A stretch of DNA of 64,000 bases from an uncultured Sphingomonas sp. (GCF_913777625.1 NZ_CAJYTI010000030.1:1-64000); one strand, 5' to 3'. Positions 53,569 to 63,755 are shown, numbered from the stretch's first letter. Numbers and translations are program-made. Notes: generated from the letters alone by a model not told the origin.

Positions 53569-55515
53569 TCACCGCGCCTGGCGCTTGGTATAGAGATACA
53601 GCCCGGCCGTAATCGCCAGGAACAGCGCCGTGCCCCCGGCCAGTGCCACGCCCGCAAAGCCCGGGCCCACCAGCGCGAGCGGGGATTCGCTCCCCGTCTC
53701 GTACACGATCCCGGCGTATAGCACCCCGAACAGGCTGTCGCCGACGATCATGCCGGTTGCCATCAGCACGCCCATCCGCTTGACGAACTCGGGGTCGCGT
53801 GCGCGTTCGGCGGCGCGGTCGTAGAACCAGCCGATCACCGCGCCGACTACCACGGTCAGCGTCACGCCCATCGGCAGATAAATGCCGAGGCCCACCGCCA
53901 GCGGCGGCAGGCGCAGCTTCGAGGTCCGGGCCAGCACCTCGTCGACCAGGATGACGCCCGCACCGATCAGCGCACCGATGCCGATCAGGTCCCAGCGCAG
54001 ATCCCCGCCCAGCACGCCCTTGGCGAGCGACGAGATCAGCGCCGCCTGCGGGGCGGGCAGCGCATCGGCGCTCGCCCCCGCGACGCCGGCAAAGCCGAAC
54101 GAGGCGTTGAGCACGCTCAGCACCGGCGGGATGACCAGGCTGCCGAACACCACGCCGAAGAGCAGCGCGACCTGCTGCTTCCACGGCGTGGCCCCCACGA
54201 GCTGGCCCGTCTTGAGGTCCTGGAGATTATCGTTCGAGATGGTCGCCACGCCGAACACGATGCCGGTGACGATCAGCGCATAGGCGATCAGCGCCTGGGT
54301 GGTACCGGGCTCGAGATGGCGCCCGAACATGCCGACCAGCATCAGCGAGGCAGCGACGACCGACAGGATGCCGATGCCCGAGACCGGGCTGTTCGACGCG
54401 CCGATCAGGCCCGCCATGTAACCGCACACCGAGGCGATGACGAGGCCGACGACGAGCACGAACACCAGCGAGCCCGCCACCAGCAGCCCCGCCGAGGCGG
54501 AGAGCGGACCGCCTGCCAGCACGCTCCACAACAGCCAGCCGATCGGCAGCAGCATGCCGAGCGTGACGACGGCGACGATCCCGATCGGCAGGTCGCGCTC
54601 GCCGATCGGCACTTCGGCACCGCTGCGCGCGGCGGCAGATGCGGCGAGCGACGAGCGGATGCCGCCGATCACGGGGCCGATGATCTTGAGCAAGGTCCAG
54701 ATCGCCGCCATGCCGATCGTGCCGGCGCCGAGGAAGCGGACGTCGCTGCGGAACACGGTGTTGGCCACCGCCTCCGCCGCGCCCGGCATCCCGGCGCTGA
54801 GGATCGGCAGCGCGATCCACCAGCCGATCGCCACGCCGACGAGGATGGCGATGCCGACGGTGAGGCCGATCAGGTGCCCCGCGCCGATCAGCGCGAACTG
54901 CAGCCCGCCGATGATCCCGGTCGAGCCTGCGCCCGCCTTGAAGAAGACCGCGCCCTCTTCGGCCGCCAGCTTCATCCTTGTGATCAGCGCGAAGCCGGCC
55001 GAGGCGACCGCGTTGACGACGATCACCTTCAGCCCGCGCGCGCTTTCCTCGGCGCCTTCGCGGCTGCCGGCGCCGACCTGCAGCACTTCGGCGGCGGCAC
55101 GGCCTTCGGGATAGGGCAGGTCGGGCGAATCGACGACCAGCGCGCGGCGCAGCGGCACCGAGAACATCACGCCGAGAATGCCGCCGAACATCGTGATCGC
55201 GGCGGTCTGCACATAGGGAAAGCCGTTCCACCAGCCGATCATCACCAGGCCCGGCAGCACGAAGATGATCGCGGCGAGCGTCCCCGCCGCGCTGGCGACG
55301 GTCTGGACGATATTGTTCTCGAGGATGGTCGAGCCGGGAAAGAAGCGCAGGATCGCCATCGAGATCACCGCGGCGGGGATCGAGGTGGCGAAGGTCAGGC
55401 CGATCTTGAGGCCGAGATAGACATTGGCGGCGGTGAACAGCAGCGTGATCGCGCCGCCGAGCAGCACGCCGCGCAGCGTGAGTTCAAGCGGCGCGCGGGC
55501 AGGGGCAGTGGCCAT
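53569..55515 (-). CDS. OPT-family transporter
   Basis: 648-residue polytopic membrane protein (about 15-16 helices) of the oligopeptide/metal-chelate transporter superfamily. Diagnostic parts: LGLKIGLTFATSIPAAVISMAILR near 33, NNIVQTVASAAGTLAAIIFVLPGL, VVDSPDLPYPEGRAAAEVLQVG near 125, and GLIGASNSPVSGIGI near 385. Bacterial members take up small peptides or peptide-like chelates; the substrate is not known. ATG 55515. Single gene, with a REP element upstream and a family-2 element downstream. Confidence 0.93.
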   Translation of the reverse strand: MATAPARAPLELTLRGVLLGGAITLLFTAANVYLGLKIGLTFATSIPAAVISMAILRFFPGSTILENNIVQTVASAAGTLAAIIFVLPGLVMIGWWNGFPYVQTAAITMFGGILGVMFSVPLRRALVVDSPDLPYPEGRAAAEVLQVGAGSREGAEESARGLKVIVVNAVASAGFALITRMKLAAEEGAVFFKAGAGSTGIIGGLQFALIGAGHLIGLTVGIAILVGVAIGWWIALPILSAGMPGAAEAVANTVFRSDVRFLGAGTIGMAAIWTLLKIIGPVIGGIRSSLAASAAARSGAEVPIGERDLPIGIVAVVTLGMLLPIGWLLWSVLAGGPLSASAGLLVAGSLVFVLVVGLVIASVCGYMAGLIGASNSPVSGIGILSVVAASLMLVGMFGRHLEPGTTQALIAYALIVTGIVFGVATISNDNLQDLKTGQLVGATPWKQQVALLFGVVFGSLVIPPVLSVLNASFGFAGVAGASADALPAPQAALISSLAKGVLGGDLRWDLIGIGALIGAGVILVDEVLARTSKLRLPPLAVGLGIYLPMGVTLTVVVGAVIGWFYDRAAERARDPEFVKRMGVLMATGMIVGDSLFGVLYAGIVYETGSESPLALVGPGFAGVALAGGTALFLAITAGLYLYTKRQAR

Positions 55516-55805
55516 GCGCTAGAGGCTCCGAATGGGGGGGAGGGCGGTCGCGCCCGAAAAAACCATCGTCATTCCCGCGGAGGCGGGAATCCATTCGCCG
55601 TGCCGGTCGGGGAAAGAACCGACAGACCAGCGCCGATGGATCCCCGCCTTCGCGGGGATGACGCGGGGCGGGGAGGAGGGCGCGCGCAACCACCGTCCCC
55701 GCGGCTTTCGGCCGCAGTCGTTCGGGATCAGCATGGGCACCCTCGCCATCGCATTGCCGTCATGGTGGCACCGGCGGCCGCGAAAAGACAGGCCTTTCCC
55801 GCGGA
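55516..55805. other. Intergenic region with a paired REP element
   Basis: 290 bp between two minus-strand genes: upstream of the OPT transporter gene and therefore downstream of the HerA-like gene. It contains the REP pair at 55567-55664; I see no gene. Confidence 0.5.
55567..55664. repeat. Paired REP element, diverged copy
   Basis: CGTCATTCCCGC GGAG GCGGGAATCCATTCG on the left and GATGGATCCCCGC CTTC GCGGGGATGACG on the right. Same layout and length (about 98 bp) as the truB element, with base-pair-preserving changes in the stems. Lies between the HerA-like and OPT genes. Confidence 0.85.
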
Positions 55806-57404
55806 TCAGCCGCGGAACAGCCCGCCCAGCACGCCGCGCACCACCTGGCCCAGGACACCGCCGCCGCCCTTGCTGCCGAACACCGCCTTGCTGACCTCGT
55901 TCGCCACCGCGCGCCCGGCCGCCGACGAGGCCGAGCGCGTGGCGGAGCGGATCGCGCGGTTGAGCGGGTTGTTCGCGGCCTCGCGTTCGGCGGCGATGCG
56001 GGCGCGCTCCTCTTCCTTGGCACGGCGGGCATCTTCCTTTGCCTGGGCGGCGGCCGCCTTTTCGGCGGCGTCGCGCGCCTGAGCCTCGGCGGCGGCGGCG
56101 CTTGCCTCGGCGCGTTTGGCGGCGAGCAGTTCCTCGGCGGATTCACGGTCGATGGCGGTGTCGTATTTCGCGCCGATCGCATCGGTCTCGATCAGCACCT
56201 TCCGCTCGTCCGCCGCCAGCGGGCCGACGCGCGAGGCGGGCGGCCGGATCAGCGTGCGCGATACCGGCGCCGGCGCGCCATCCGCCTGGAGCAGCGAGAC
56301 CAGCGCCTCGCCCACCGCCAGCTCGGTGATCGCGGTCGCCACGTCGAGGCCGGGGCTGGCCCGGAACGTCTCGGCGGCGGCGCGGATCGCCTTCTGGTCG
56401 CGCGGGGTGAAGGCGCGGAGCGCATGCTGGACGCGGTTGCCGAGCTGTGCGGCGACATCCTCGGGAATGTCGATCGGGTTCTGCGTCACGAAATAGACGC
56501 CGACGCCCTTGGAGCGGATCAGCCGCACCACCTGCTCGATCTTGTCGAGCAGCGCCTTGGGCGCATCGTCGAACAGCAGATGCGCCTCGTCGAAGAAGAA
56601 GACGAGCACCGGCTTGTCCGGATCGCCGATCTCGGGAAGCGTCTCGAACAGCTCGGACAGCATCCACAAGAGGAAGCTGGCGTAGAGCCGTGGGCTCGCC
56701 ATCAGCTTGTCGGCGGCGAGGATGTTGATCACGCCCCGGCCGGTGTCGTCGTGCGCCAGGAAGTCCTGCATGCTGAGCGCCGGCTCGCCGAAGAAATGGC
56801 TGCCGCCCTGGGACCGCAGCTGGAGCAGCTGGCGCTGGATCGCGCCGACGCTCTGCTTCGAGACATTGCCGTAGGTGGTGCTCAGTTCCTCGGCCCGCTC
56901 CGCGCAGTGGGCGAGCATCGCCTGCAGGTCGTCGAGGTCGAGCAGCAGCAGCCCCTCGGCATCGGCAACATGGAAGGCGATGGTCAGCACCCCTTCCTGC
57001 ACCTCGTTGAGGTCCATCAGCCGGGCGAGCAGCAGCGGCCCCATTTCGGAAACGGTGGCGCGGATCGGGTGGCCCTGTTCGCCGAACAGGTCCCACAGCT
57101 GGACCGGCATCGCCTGATACTGCCAGTCGCCATCGCCGATCGCTTGCGCCCGCGCGGCGAAGGCGGCGTGGGTCTTGGCGAGCGGCGATCCGGCCATGCC
57201 GAGCCCGCCGAGATCGCCCTTCACGTCCGCCACGAACACGGGCACGCCTGCGGCGGAAAAGCCCTCGGCGAGGCCCTGCAGCGTCACCGTCTTGCCGGTG
57301 CCGGTGGCGCCCGCGATCAGCCCGTGCCGATTGGCGCGGCGCAGGTCGAGTTCGATCCGCCTGTCTCCGGCTGCACCAACGAAAAGGCCCGTTTCTTCCG
57401 CCAT
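55806..57404 (-). CDS. HerA-like ATPase (DUF853 / YjgR family)
   Basis: 532-residue P-loop ATPase of the HerA/FtsK clan. Walker [20 protein letters not shown] near 31, [12 protein letters not shown] near 58, Walker [27 protein letters not shown] near 250 and the arginine/sensor-like [31 protein letters not shown] coiled Ala/Glu/Arg-rich segment about 400-465 and a Gly-rich end ([21 protein letters not shown]) follow. ATG 57404 after AGAGGAG. Cellular role of the family is not settled. The start region is enclosed by a perfect inverted repeat. Confidence 0.88.
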   Translation of the reverse strand: MAEETGLFVGAAGDRRIELDLRRANRHGLIAGATGTGKTVTLQGLAEGFSAAGVPVFVADVKGDLGGLGMAGSPLAKTHAAFAARAQAIGDGDWQYQAMPVQLWDLFGEQGHPIRATVSEMGPLLLARLMDLNEVQEGVLTIAFHVADAEGLLLLDLDDLQAMLAHCAERAEELSTTYGNVSKQSVGAIQRQLLQLRSQGGSHFFGEPALSMQDFLAHDDTGRGVINILAADKLMASPRLYASFLLWMLSELFETLPEIGDPDKPVLVFFFDEAHLLFDDAPKALLDKIEQVVRLIRSKGVGVYFVTQNPIDIPEDVAAQLGNRVQHALRAFTPRDQKAIRAAAETFRASPGLDVATAITELAVGEALVSLLQADGAPAPVSRTLIRPPASRVGPLAADERKVLIETDAIGAKYDTAIDRESAEELLAAKRAEASAAAAEAQARDAAEKAAAAQAKEDARRAKEEERARIAAEREAANNPLNRAIRSATRSASSAAGRAVANEVSKAVFGSKGGGGVLGQVVRGVLGGLFRG

Positions 57405-57451
57405 TCCCTGCTCCTCTTGCGAAGGGCAGGCATAGGGAAGAAACGGGCCTT
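57384..57451 (-). promoter_or_regulatory. 16-bp perfect inverted repeat around the HerA-like gene start
   Basis: AAGGCCCGTTTCTTCC (57384-57399) and GGAAGAAACGGGCCTT (57436-57451) are perfect complements, 36 bp apart. On the minus-strand mRNA the 5' arm lies after the DegP stop, the GAGGAG ribosome-binding site and AUG are in the loop, and the 3' arm is codons 2-7 of the HerA-like gene, followed by TTC. It could be the terminator of the protease gene, an attenuator, or a translational control. Confidence 0.55.
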
Positions 57452-57472
57452 GGTCAGCCGCTTTTGCGGCGA

Positions 57473-58990
57473 TCAGTTGCCGGCGATGCCTACGGGGATG
57501 TAGTTGCCCTGGTTGCGGCGCTGGACGAACAGCACGACCTGCTTGCGGCCCGCTGCCTTGGCAGCCGCTACCGCACGGCTGAGTTCGGCGGCGGTGCGCA
57601 CCGGCTGCTGGTTGACCGAGACGATCACGTCGCCGCGCTGCAGGCCCTTGCCGGCCGCATCGCTGCTGGGGTTGACGCCCAGGATCACCACGCCGCCGAT
57701 CGAGGGATCGACGCCGATCGAGCGCGCGATCTGCGGGGTCAGCGGCGTCACGCCGATTCCGAGCAGCGCGGTCGGCGCGGTGGCGGCGCTGCTGCCGTCG
57801 TCGCCGTCATCACCCTGCGCGCCGTCCTGGTCGTTCGGGTCGAACTGGGCGAGCTGTTCTTCCGGCGGGCGGGTGCCGACCGTCACGGTCACCGTCTGGC
57901 GCTTGCCGTCGCGGATCAGCTCCACCGGGATGCGGGTGCCCGGCGTCACATTGGCGACGATGTAGGATAGGGTCTGCTCGGGCGTGACGTCGCGGCCGTT
58001 GACCTTCACGATCACGTCGCCCTGGCGGATGCCGGCCTTCTCGGCGGGCTGGCCCGGCTCGACGCGGGCGACCAGCGTGCCGCGATCCGAGGGCAGGCCG
58101 AAGCCGGCCGCCAGGTCCTTGGTCAGGTCCTGCATCCCGATGCCGAGATAGCCGCGCGCGATCGTCTGGCCCTTCATCAGCTTGTCGATGATCGGCTTGG
58201 CTTCCTCGGCGGGAATCGCGAAGCCGATGCCGACATTGCCGCCGGTGGGCGACAGGATCTGCGAGTTGATGCCGATCACGTTGCCGTTGAGATCGAACAT
58301 CGGGCCGCCCGAATTGCCGCGGTTGATCGAGGCGTCGGTCTGGATGAAGCGGTCATAGGCGCCGGCGCCGGTCACGCGGTGCGTCGCCGAGATGATGCCG
58401 GCGGTGACGGTGCCGCCCAGGCCGAACGGGTTGCCGATCGCCAGAATCCAGTCGCCGACGCGGGCGCGGCCCGAATCGCCGAAGCGGACGAAGGGCAGCG
58501 CGGTACCGTCGATCTTGAGCACGGCAAGATCCGACTGCGCGTCATGGCCGATCAGCTTGGCCTTGAAGTCGCGCCCGTCGGAGAGGGTGACGGTGATCGA
58601 TTCGACCACCGCGCCCTGCGCGCCGGCCGAGATCACATGGTTGTTGGTGACGACATAGCCGTCGGCGGAGATGATGAAGCCCGAGCCGAGCGACTGCGCC
58701 TCGCGCGTCACCGACTGGCCCTGGCCGCCGCCGAACATCTCGAACGGCGTGCCGGCGAACGGATTGGCGTTCACCTTCACGCGCTGCGTTGTGGAGATGT
58801 TGACCACGGCCGGCTGGAGGCGGGCGACCAGATCGGCGAAGCTCATCGGCGCGCCGGCCTTGGGGGCCACCGCCTGGATGGTGCCCGGCTCGTTCTGCGC
58901 GGTCTGCGCGCCGGCCGACTGGTTGAGCGAGAGTGCGGTGGCAGCGCCACCCAGAAGGATCGCGGTAGTCAAGGCGTAGGCGTAACGCAC
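57473..58990 (-). CDS. DegP/Do-type periplasmic serine protease
   Basis: 505 residues; GTG 58990 follows GAGAGGA and gives a signal sequence ([22 protein letters not shown]). Trypsin-like domain with His in VVTNNHVI near 115, Asp in [10 protein letters not shown] near 145 and Ser in [10 protein letters not shown] near 220. Two PDZ domains follow (about 265-355 and 410-500) with an Asp-rich linker ([16 protein letters not shown]). Degrades misfolded envelope proteins. Upstream on the same strand are hflK and hflC, a membrane quality-control pair, and it ends just before the HerA-like gene. Confidence 0.94.
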   Translation of the reverse strand: MRYAYALTTAILLGGAATALSLNQSAGAQTAQNEPGTIQAVAPKAGAPMSFADLVARLQPAVVNISTTQRVKVNANPFAGTPFEMFGGGQGQSVTREAQSLGSGFIISADGYVVTNNHVISAGAQGAVVESITVTLSDGRDFKAKLIGHDAQSDLAVLKIDGTALPFVRFGDSGRARVGDWILAIGNPFGLGGTVTAGIISATHRVTGAGAYDRFIQTDASINRGNSGGPMFDLNGNVIGINSQILSPTGGNVGIGFAIPAEEAKPIIDKLMKGQTIARGYLGIGMQDLTKDLAAGFGLPSDRGTLVARVEPGQPAEKAGIRQGDVIVKVNGRDVTPEQTLSYIVANVTPGTRIPVELIRDGKRQTVTVTVGTRPPEEQLAQFDPNDQDGAQGDDGDDGSSAATAPTALLGIGVTPLTPQIARSIGVDPSIGGVVILGVNPSSDAAGKGLQRGDVIVSVNQQPVRTAAELSRAVAAAKAAGRKQVVLFVQRRNQGNYIPVGIAGN

Positions 58991-59086
58991 GGGATCATTT
59001 CCTCTCGAAAGGAAGGGTATTCGTCTCACACCGCGCTTCTAGCGTGCGCGGCTGAACCTGATTTGAATATGAACGGTCCGACAGGA

Positions 59087-59938
59087 TCATCGTTGCCCGG
59101 TGAACTCCCGAAGATACTCGTTGTTCGGCGACAGGATGATCTGGCTCTCGCCCTTCGCGTCCGGGCTGAGGAAGGTCGTGCGGTACGACTGCATCGCCCG
59201 GTAGAAGTCGTAGAATTTCGGATCCTTGTTGAACGCCGCCGCATAGATCTGCGCCGCCTGGGCCGAGGCGTTGGCGCGGATGATCTGCGCGTCCTTCAGC
59301 CCCTGCGCCTTGATCGTCTCCGCCTCCTGGCTGCGCGCCGTCGCCATGCGGGTGAGCGCGCTGGTTAGCGGCGAGCCCGAGGGCAGCTCGGTCTGCTTGA
59401 TGCGGACGTCGACGATCTGCACGCCATATTGGCTGGCGAGGCGCTGGAGCGAGGCCTGGACATTGTCCATCACCTGGCCGCGTTCCGGGCTGAGCAGCGT
59501 GCTCGAGCGACGCTTGCCGAGCTCGTTGCGGAGCGACGAGCGCAGCAGCGGCTGGAGCTGGTCGCGCAGCCGCTCCTCGGTGCCGACGGTCACCACCATC
59601 CGCAGCGGATCGGTGATCCGGTAGCGGGCATAGGCATCGATCTCGAGCCGCAACTGGTCGGTCGACAGCACGGGTTCGTCGGGCAGGTCGACATCGAGCA
59701 CGCGCTTGTCGACCCAGACGAGCCGGTCGACGAACGGGATGCGGAACACCGGCCCTGCATTGGTGCGGCCAAAGCCCTCGCCGGTGCGATAGGCGTTCAC
59801 CGTCCGGTACGGCTTCTCCAGGCGGAGGACGACGACCTGCTTGGTCTCCGGCACGATCGCCACGGTGCTCATCAGCACGATCAGCACCACGATGGCGGCG
59901 ACGACCAGCGCGATCGGGTTGCGTGCCCAGGCGATCAC
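59087..59938 (-). CDS. hflC: FtsH modulator HflC
   Basis: SPFH/band-7 membrane protein that with HflK surrounds and restrains the FtsH protease. 283 residues: one N-terminal helix (IALVVAAIVVLIVLMSTVAIV), then VVVLRLEKPYRTVNAYRTGEGF, FVDRLVWVDKRVLDVDLPDEPVLSTDQLRLEIDAYARYRI and a coiled region with RMATARSQEAETIKAQG. GTG 59938 overlaps the hflK stop (GTGA). It lies 96 bp upstream of the DegP-type gene, so membrane and periplasmic quality control are grouped. Confidence 0.95.
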   Translation of the reverse strand: MIAWARNPIALVVAAIVVLIVLMSTVAIVPETKQVVVLRLEKPYRTVNAYRTGEGFGRTNAGPVFRIPFVDRLVWVDKRVLDVDLPDEPVLSTDQLRLEIDAYARYRITDPLRMVVTVGTEERLRDQLQPLLRSSLRNELGKRRSSTLLSPERGQVMDNVQASLQRLASQYGVQIVDVRIKQTELPSGSPLTSALTRMATARSQEAETIKAQGLKDAQIIRANASAQAAQIYAAAFNKDPKFYDFYRAMQSYRTTFLSPDAKGESQIILSPNNEYLREFTGQR

Positions 59939-61017
59939 TTGGCGCCTCCCTTGTCCTGCGCATCGGCGGGGGCATTGCCCCGGCGAAGGGCGGGCAGCGG
60001 CAGATAGCTGTTCACGCCCGGCGCCTCGACGATCGTCTTGTTGGTGTTGGCCAGCACGGCCTCCATGGTTTCGTAATAGAGCCGGCGCTTGGTCACCTCG
60101 GGGGCGAGCTTGTACTGTTCGTAGATCTTGTCGAACTCGGCTGCCTCGCCCTGGGCCTGGGCGATCACGCGCTGGGCATAGGCGTTGGCGTTGTTGCGGT
60201 TCGATTCGGCTTCCTGCTGCGCGGCGGTGACGGCCTTGAAGGCGTCGTCGACCTGGCTGGGCGCGGCGGCCTTCTGGATGGCGACGCCCTGGATGCGGAT
60301 GCCCGAGCCATATTCGTCGAGGATCTTCTGCATCGCGACCTGGGCCTCGGCCTCGATCTTCGAGCGGCCCTCGCCGATCGCCTCGTTGAGCGTGGTGTTG
60401 GCGATCACCGCGCGCATCGCGCTCTCCGCCGTCGCGCGGACGGTCTCGCGCGGGTCGGCGATCTGGAACACGTAATCGGAGGCGCTGCGAATGTCCCAGC
60501 GGACCGAATAGGCAAGGTCGACGATGTTCTGATCGCCGGTCAGCATCAGGTTTTCGCCGCTGTTCGGGAAGTTCTCGGTACGGATATTGCCGACATCGAC
60601 CACGTCGACCAGCTGGAACGGCGCGGGCAGGGTGAACTGGATGCCCGGATCGAGCGTGCCCGAATACCGACCGAGGAACGTCACGACGCCCTTTTCGCGC
60701 GGGCCGATCGGGTGGACCGAGGTGTAGATCACCCACACGCCGATCAGGCCGGCGAGGATCAGCAGCCACAGCCGCGCGCCGGTCGGCACGCCGGGCAGGC
60801 CCCCGCCGCCGGTGCTACGGGCGCGCCGCCACAGCTCGTCGAGCGCGCTGGGCGCGCCGGCGGGCCGGCTGCGGCGTCCCTCGGGCGGGACCGACCAGGG
60901 GTTGCGCGGGCCGCCGCCGCTGCCCTCGCCCTTGTCCGAGCCGCCGCCCCAGGGGCTTTTCGGCGCCTCGTTGTGGAAGGTGCCGGACAGCGCGTCTCGG
61001 CCAGAACTATTCACCAT
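59935..61017 (-). CDS. hflK: FtsH modulator HflK
   Basis: 360-residue partner of HflC. A Gly/Pro-rich cytoplasmic N-terminus (to about 75), one helix (LWLLILAGLIGVWVIYTS), then band-7 domain GVVTFLGRYSGTLDPGIQFTLP, MLTGDQNIVDLAYSVRWDI and DPRETVRATAESAMRAVIANT, coiled coil with AQQEAESNRNNANAYAQRVIAQAQGEA, and a C-terminal NSYLPLPALRRG. ATG 61017. Divergent from the mrp-like gene with 71 bp between, where a TTTACA / TACCTA-like pair may serve the latter. Confidence 0.95.
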   Translation of the reverse strand: MVNSSGRDALSGTFHNEAPKSPWGGGSDKGEGSGGGPRNPWSVPPEGRRSRPAGAPSALDELWRRARSTGGGGLPGVPTGARLWLLILAGLIGVWVIYTSVHPIGPREKGVVTFLGRYSGTLDPGIQFTLPAPFQLVDVVDVGNIRTENFPNSGENLMLTGDQNIVDLAYSVRWDIRSASDYVFQIADPRETVRATAESAMRAVIANTTLNEAIGEGRSKIEAEAQVAMQKILDEYGSGIRIQGVAIQKAAAPSQVDDAFKAVTAAQQEAESNRNNANAYAQRVIAQAQGEAAEFDKIYEQYKLAPEVTKRRLYYETMEAVLANTNKTIVEAPGVNSYLPLPALRRGNAPADAQDKGGAK

Positions 61018-61088
61018 GCCGACCTTTATAAGCAGGGCGACGCGGATTTACAGTGGCGTCGGACGATTGTGTACCTATGTGCCGCGGC

Positions 61089-62045
61089 ATGACTGAACCG
61101 CAGGACCTTTCCGCCGCCCTCGCCCCCGTATCCGCCGGCCGCGCCACCGTGCGCCTGGAAGCCGGCCGCGCCAATGTGGTGCTCGACGTGACCGGCCTCG
61201 CGCCCGAGACGCGCGAGGCACTGGAGGCCGAAGTGCGCAGTGCGACCGCCGCGCTGCCTGGCGTGCAGGAAGTGCGCGTGCTGCTCACCAGCGAGCGCCG
61301 CACCCGCCGGATCCTGGCGGTCGCCAGCGGCAAGGGCGGGGTGGGCAAGTCCACTGTCGCCGCCAATCTCGCGATCGGGCTGGCGCGTCGGGGCCTCAAG
61401 GTCGGGCTGGTCGATGCCGATATCTACGGCCCCTCGCAGCCCAAGCTGCTGCAGGTCGAGGGCATCAAGCCGCAGGCGCGGGACAAGGTGCTGCTGCCGA
61501 TCGACACGCCGTACGGCATCAAGATGCTGTCGATGGGCGGGCTCGTCGCCGAGGGGCAGGCGATCGCGTGGCGCGGGCCGATGGCGGGCGGGGCGCTCGG
61601 CCAGCTGGTCGATGCCGACTGGGGCGATACCGAGCTGCTCGTACTCGACCTGCCCCCCGGCACCGGCGACGTGCAGCTGACGATGATCCAGAAGCACAAG
61701 CCGGCGGGCGCGGTGATCGTCTCCACCCCGCAGGACCTCGCGATGATCGACGCCGCCCGCGCCATCGACCTGTTCAACAAGGCCGGCGTGCCGATCGTCG
61801 GGCTGGTCGAGAACATGGCCGGCTATTGCTGCCCGCATTGCGGCGGCGTCTCCGATCCGTTCGGCAGCGGCGGGGCGGAGACGGCGGCGGGAACGCTGGG
61901 CATCCCGTTCCTCGCCCGCATCCCGCTGGCGATGGAAATCCGCGCCGCTTCGGATGCGGGCACGCCGCCGGCGGCCGGGGATACGGAGTCTTCCGCAGTA
62001 TTTGGTGCGTTGGCCGAGTCCGTCTATGATTGGCTAAAGAGGTGA
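61089..62045 (+). CDS. mrp: Mrp/NBP35-type iron-sulfur carrier ATPase
   Basis: 318-residue ParA-like ATPase that binds and delivers [4Fe-4S] clusters (ApbC/Mrp). An N-terminal MIP18/DUF59-like region (VTGLAPETREALEAEV) comes first, then deviant Walker A ASGKGGVGKSTVAANLA near 78, VDADIYGPSQPKLL near 105, LDLPPGTGDVQLTM near 185, and the cluster-binding CPHC in AGYCCPHCGG near 252. ATG 61089. Followed after 3 bp by the CoA-binding protein gene. Confidence 0.93.
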   Translation: MTEPQDLSAALAPVSAGRATVRLEAGRANVVLDVTGLAPETREALEAEVRSATAALPGVQEVRVLLTSERRTRRILAVASGKGGVGKSTVAANLAIGLARRGLKVGLVDADIYGPSQPKLLQVEGIKPQARDKVLLPIDTPYGIKMLSMGGLVAEGQAIAWRGPMAGGALGQLVDADWGDTELLVLDLPPGTGDVQLTMIQKHKPAGAVIVSTPQDLAMIDAARAIDLFNKAGVPIVGLVENMAGYCCPHCGGVSDPFGSGGAETAAGTLGIPFLARIPLAMEIRAASDAGTPPAAGDTESSAVFGALAESVYDWLKR

Positions 62046-62048
62046 TGC

Positions 62049-62483
62049 ATGCCGCTGACGCGTGACGAAGACATCCGCACTCTGCTGGAGGAAGCGCGCA
62101 CCATCGCGATGGTCGGCGCGTCCGATCGCCCCAATCGACCGAGCAACGGCGTGATGCTGCTGCTCCAGCGGCATGGCTACCGGGTGATCCCGGTCAATCC
62201 GCGCATCACCGGCGAGCATATCTATGGCGAGTTCGTCTTCCGCGATCTCGACCAGATCGGCGTACCGATCGATATCGTCGACATCTTCCGCAAGTCGGAG
62301 GATGCCGGCGCGGTGGTCGACGCCGCGATCGCGGCGGGCGCCAAGGCGGTGTGGATGCAGCTGGACGTCGTCGACCATGACGCCGCCGCGCGTGCCGAAG
62401 CCGCCGGGCTCAAGGTGGTGATGGACCGTTGTCCGGCGATCGAGATTCGCCGCCTCGGCCTCGCGCCCGTCGCCGCCGCCTGA
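62049..62483 (+). CDS. CoA-binding (YccU-type) protein
   Basis: 144-residue Rossmann-fold CoA_binding domain protein: TIAMVGASDRPNRPSNGVMLLLQRHGYRVIPVNP near 18, VDIVDIFRKSED-type VPIDIVDIFRKSEDAGAVVDAAI, AVWMQLDVVDHDAAARAEAAGLKVVMDRCPAIE with a conserved Cys. ATG 62049, 3 bp after mrp, so cotranscribed. Function of these stand-alone domains is unknown; members of the family bind CoA, sometimes as covalent adducts to the Cys. Confidence 0.88.
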   Translation: MPLTRDEDIRTLLEEARTIAMVGASDRPNRPSNGVMLLLQRHGYRVIPVNPRITGEHIYGEFVFRDLDQIGVPIDIVDIFRKSEDAGAVVDAAIAAGAKAVWMQLDVVDHDAAARAEAAGLKVVMDRCPAIEIRRLGLAPVAAA

Positions 62484-62507
62484 TAGCAGCACACTGTAAT
62501 CTCCTTG

Positions 62508-62605
62508 CCGTCATCCCGGCGAAAGCCGGGATCCAGTCGCCTCTCCGCCGCAGCAAGCGCCGGAATGGAGACCCCAATGGATCCCGGCTTTCGCCGGGAT
62601 GTCGG
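62508..62605. repeat. Paired REP element, intergenic copy
   Basis: CCGTCATCCCGGC GAAA GCCGGGATCCAGT on the left (from 62508) and AATGGATCCCGGC TTTC GCCGGGATGTCGG on the right (to 62605), 98 bp. The arms are almost identical to those of the element inside truB, and the interior is recognisably related. It lies between the convergent CoA-binding and kynureninase-like genes, where it may also end transcription. Confidence 0.9.
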
Positions 62606-62621
62606 CGGGGTGGGTGGGCCG

Positions 62622-63755
62622 TCAGGCCGGCTGGAGCGCGGCGAGGGCGTCGCGTAGCCGCGCCACGTCGCGCGCATCCTGGTAGAGGCCGAGCCCGATC
62701 CGCAGCACGTCGCCGCGCACGTCGGTGACGATCTCGTCCGCCAGCAGCGCCTTCTGCCAGTCCGCCGCATTGCGACTGCGCAGCGCCAGGAAACGCGCTT
62801 GGGGCGCGTCCGGCGCGGCAGGGTTGATCCGTTCGGCGTCGAGCGGGAAGTCCGCCAGCAACTGCGCCCGCAGCGGCGCGACATGGGCGTTGATCGCGGC
62901 CGTCGTCAGCCCCTCGCGCGCCAGCATCTCGCGCACCGCGACGAAGCGGTAGAGCCCGGAAGGATCGAAGGTCGCGCCGAGGAAGCGGCGGGCATCGGGC
63001 GCGTAGCCGATCTGCCCGGGCGGCAGCGCCAGGTCCTCGAACTCGGCATACCAGCCGGTGATCGCCGGCCGCGGCCCGAAGCCCGGCGGCGCGTGGAGGA
63101 AGCCGACGCCTTCGCCCGCCATCGCGTACTTGTACCCGCCCGCGACGTAGAACACCCGGTCCGCCACTGCCGAGAGGTCGGTCTCCACCGCCATGAAGCC
63201 GTGATAGCCGTCGATCAGCACCCAGGGGCCCTCAGGCCGGGCCAGCGCCGCGAGGTCGGCGATGCCATCGAAGATATGGCCGGTGCCGAACTGGACATGG
63301 CTCGCCACGATCAGGTCGAAGCCGCCGCCTCGCGCCGTCGCGACGATCTCGCCCATCGGTACCCGCGTGACCACTGCCGTGCCCGCTTCCTCCCAGCGCA
63401 GCGACTGGCGGCGGAAGCTGTGGAACTCGCCGTCGGTGGCGAGGATGCGCAGCGGCCGGCGCGGGGCCATCGCCGAGACGATCCGCAGCAGCAGCTCGTG
63501 CGTGTTCGATGCGAACACCACCGTCGAGGGATCGGGCAGGTGCAGCTCGGCGGCGACATGCGCCTGCGCGGCGGGCCAGATTTCGTCCATCACCCGGCCC
63601 CACTTCCGATCGGCGAGCCGCGCGGCATCGTCCCACGCCGCCTGCTGGCCGAGCCACGAGGCGTCGGGCCAGAGGTGATGGCTGTGCGCGGCGAAGTGCA
63701 GCCGGTCGGGTGCGGCGGCCAGCGAGCGCTGGAACAGGTGCTTGAAGCTGCTCAC
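62622..63755 (-). CDS. Kynureninase-like PLP enzyme (aminotransferase class V)
   Basis: 377-residue fold-type I PLP enzyme. Seen: [32 protein letters not shown] near 20, [15 protein letters not shown] near 80, [23 protein letters not shown] near 150, [11 protein letters not shown] near 180 (PLP Asp), and the Schiff-base lysine in [21 protein letters not shown] near 210. GTG 63755 overlaps the stop of the tryptophan dioxygenase gene, which strongly suggests kynureninase or a related step of tryptophan breakdown. The sequence is shorter and diverged from classical KynU, so I leave the symbol blank. Confidence 0.75.
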   Translation of the reverse strand: MSSFKHLFQRSLAAAPDRLHFAAHSHHLWPDASWLGQQAAWDDAARLADRKWGRVMDEIWPAAQAHVAAELHLPDPSTVVFASNTHELLLRIVSAMAPRRPLRILATDGEFHSFRRQSLRWEEAGTAVVTRVPMGEIVATARGGGFDLIVASHVQFGTGHIFDGIADLAALARPEGPWVLIDGYHGFMAVETDLSAVADRVFYVAGGYKYAMAGEGVGFLHAPPGFGPRPAITGWYAEFEDLALPPGQIGYAPDARRFLGATFDPSGLYRFVAVREMLAREGLTTAAINAHVAPLRAQLLADFPLDAERINPAAPDAPQARFLALRSRNAADWQKALLADEIVTDVRGDVLRIGLGLYQDARDVARLRDALAALQPA

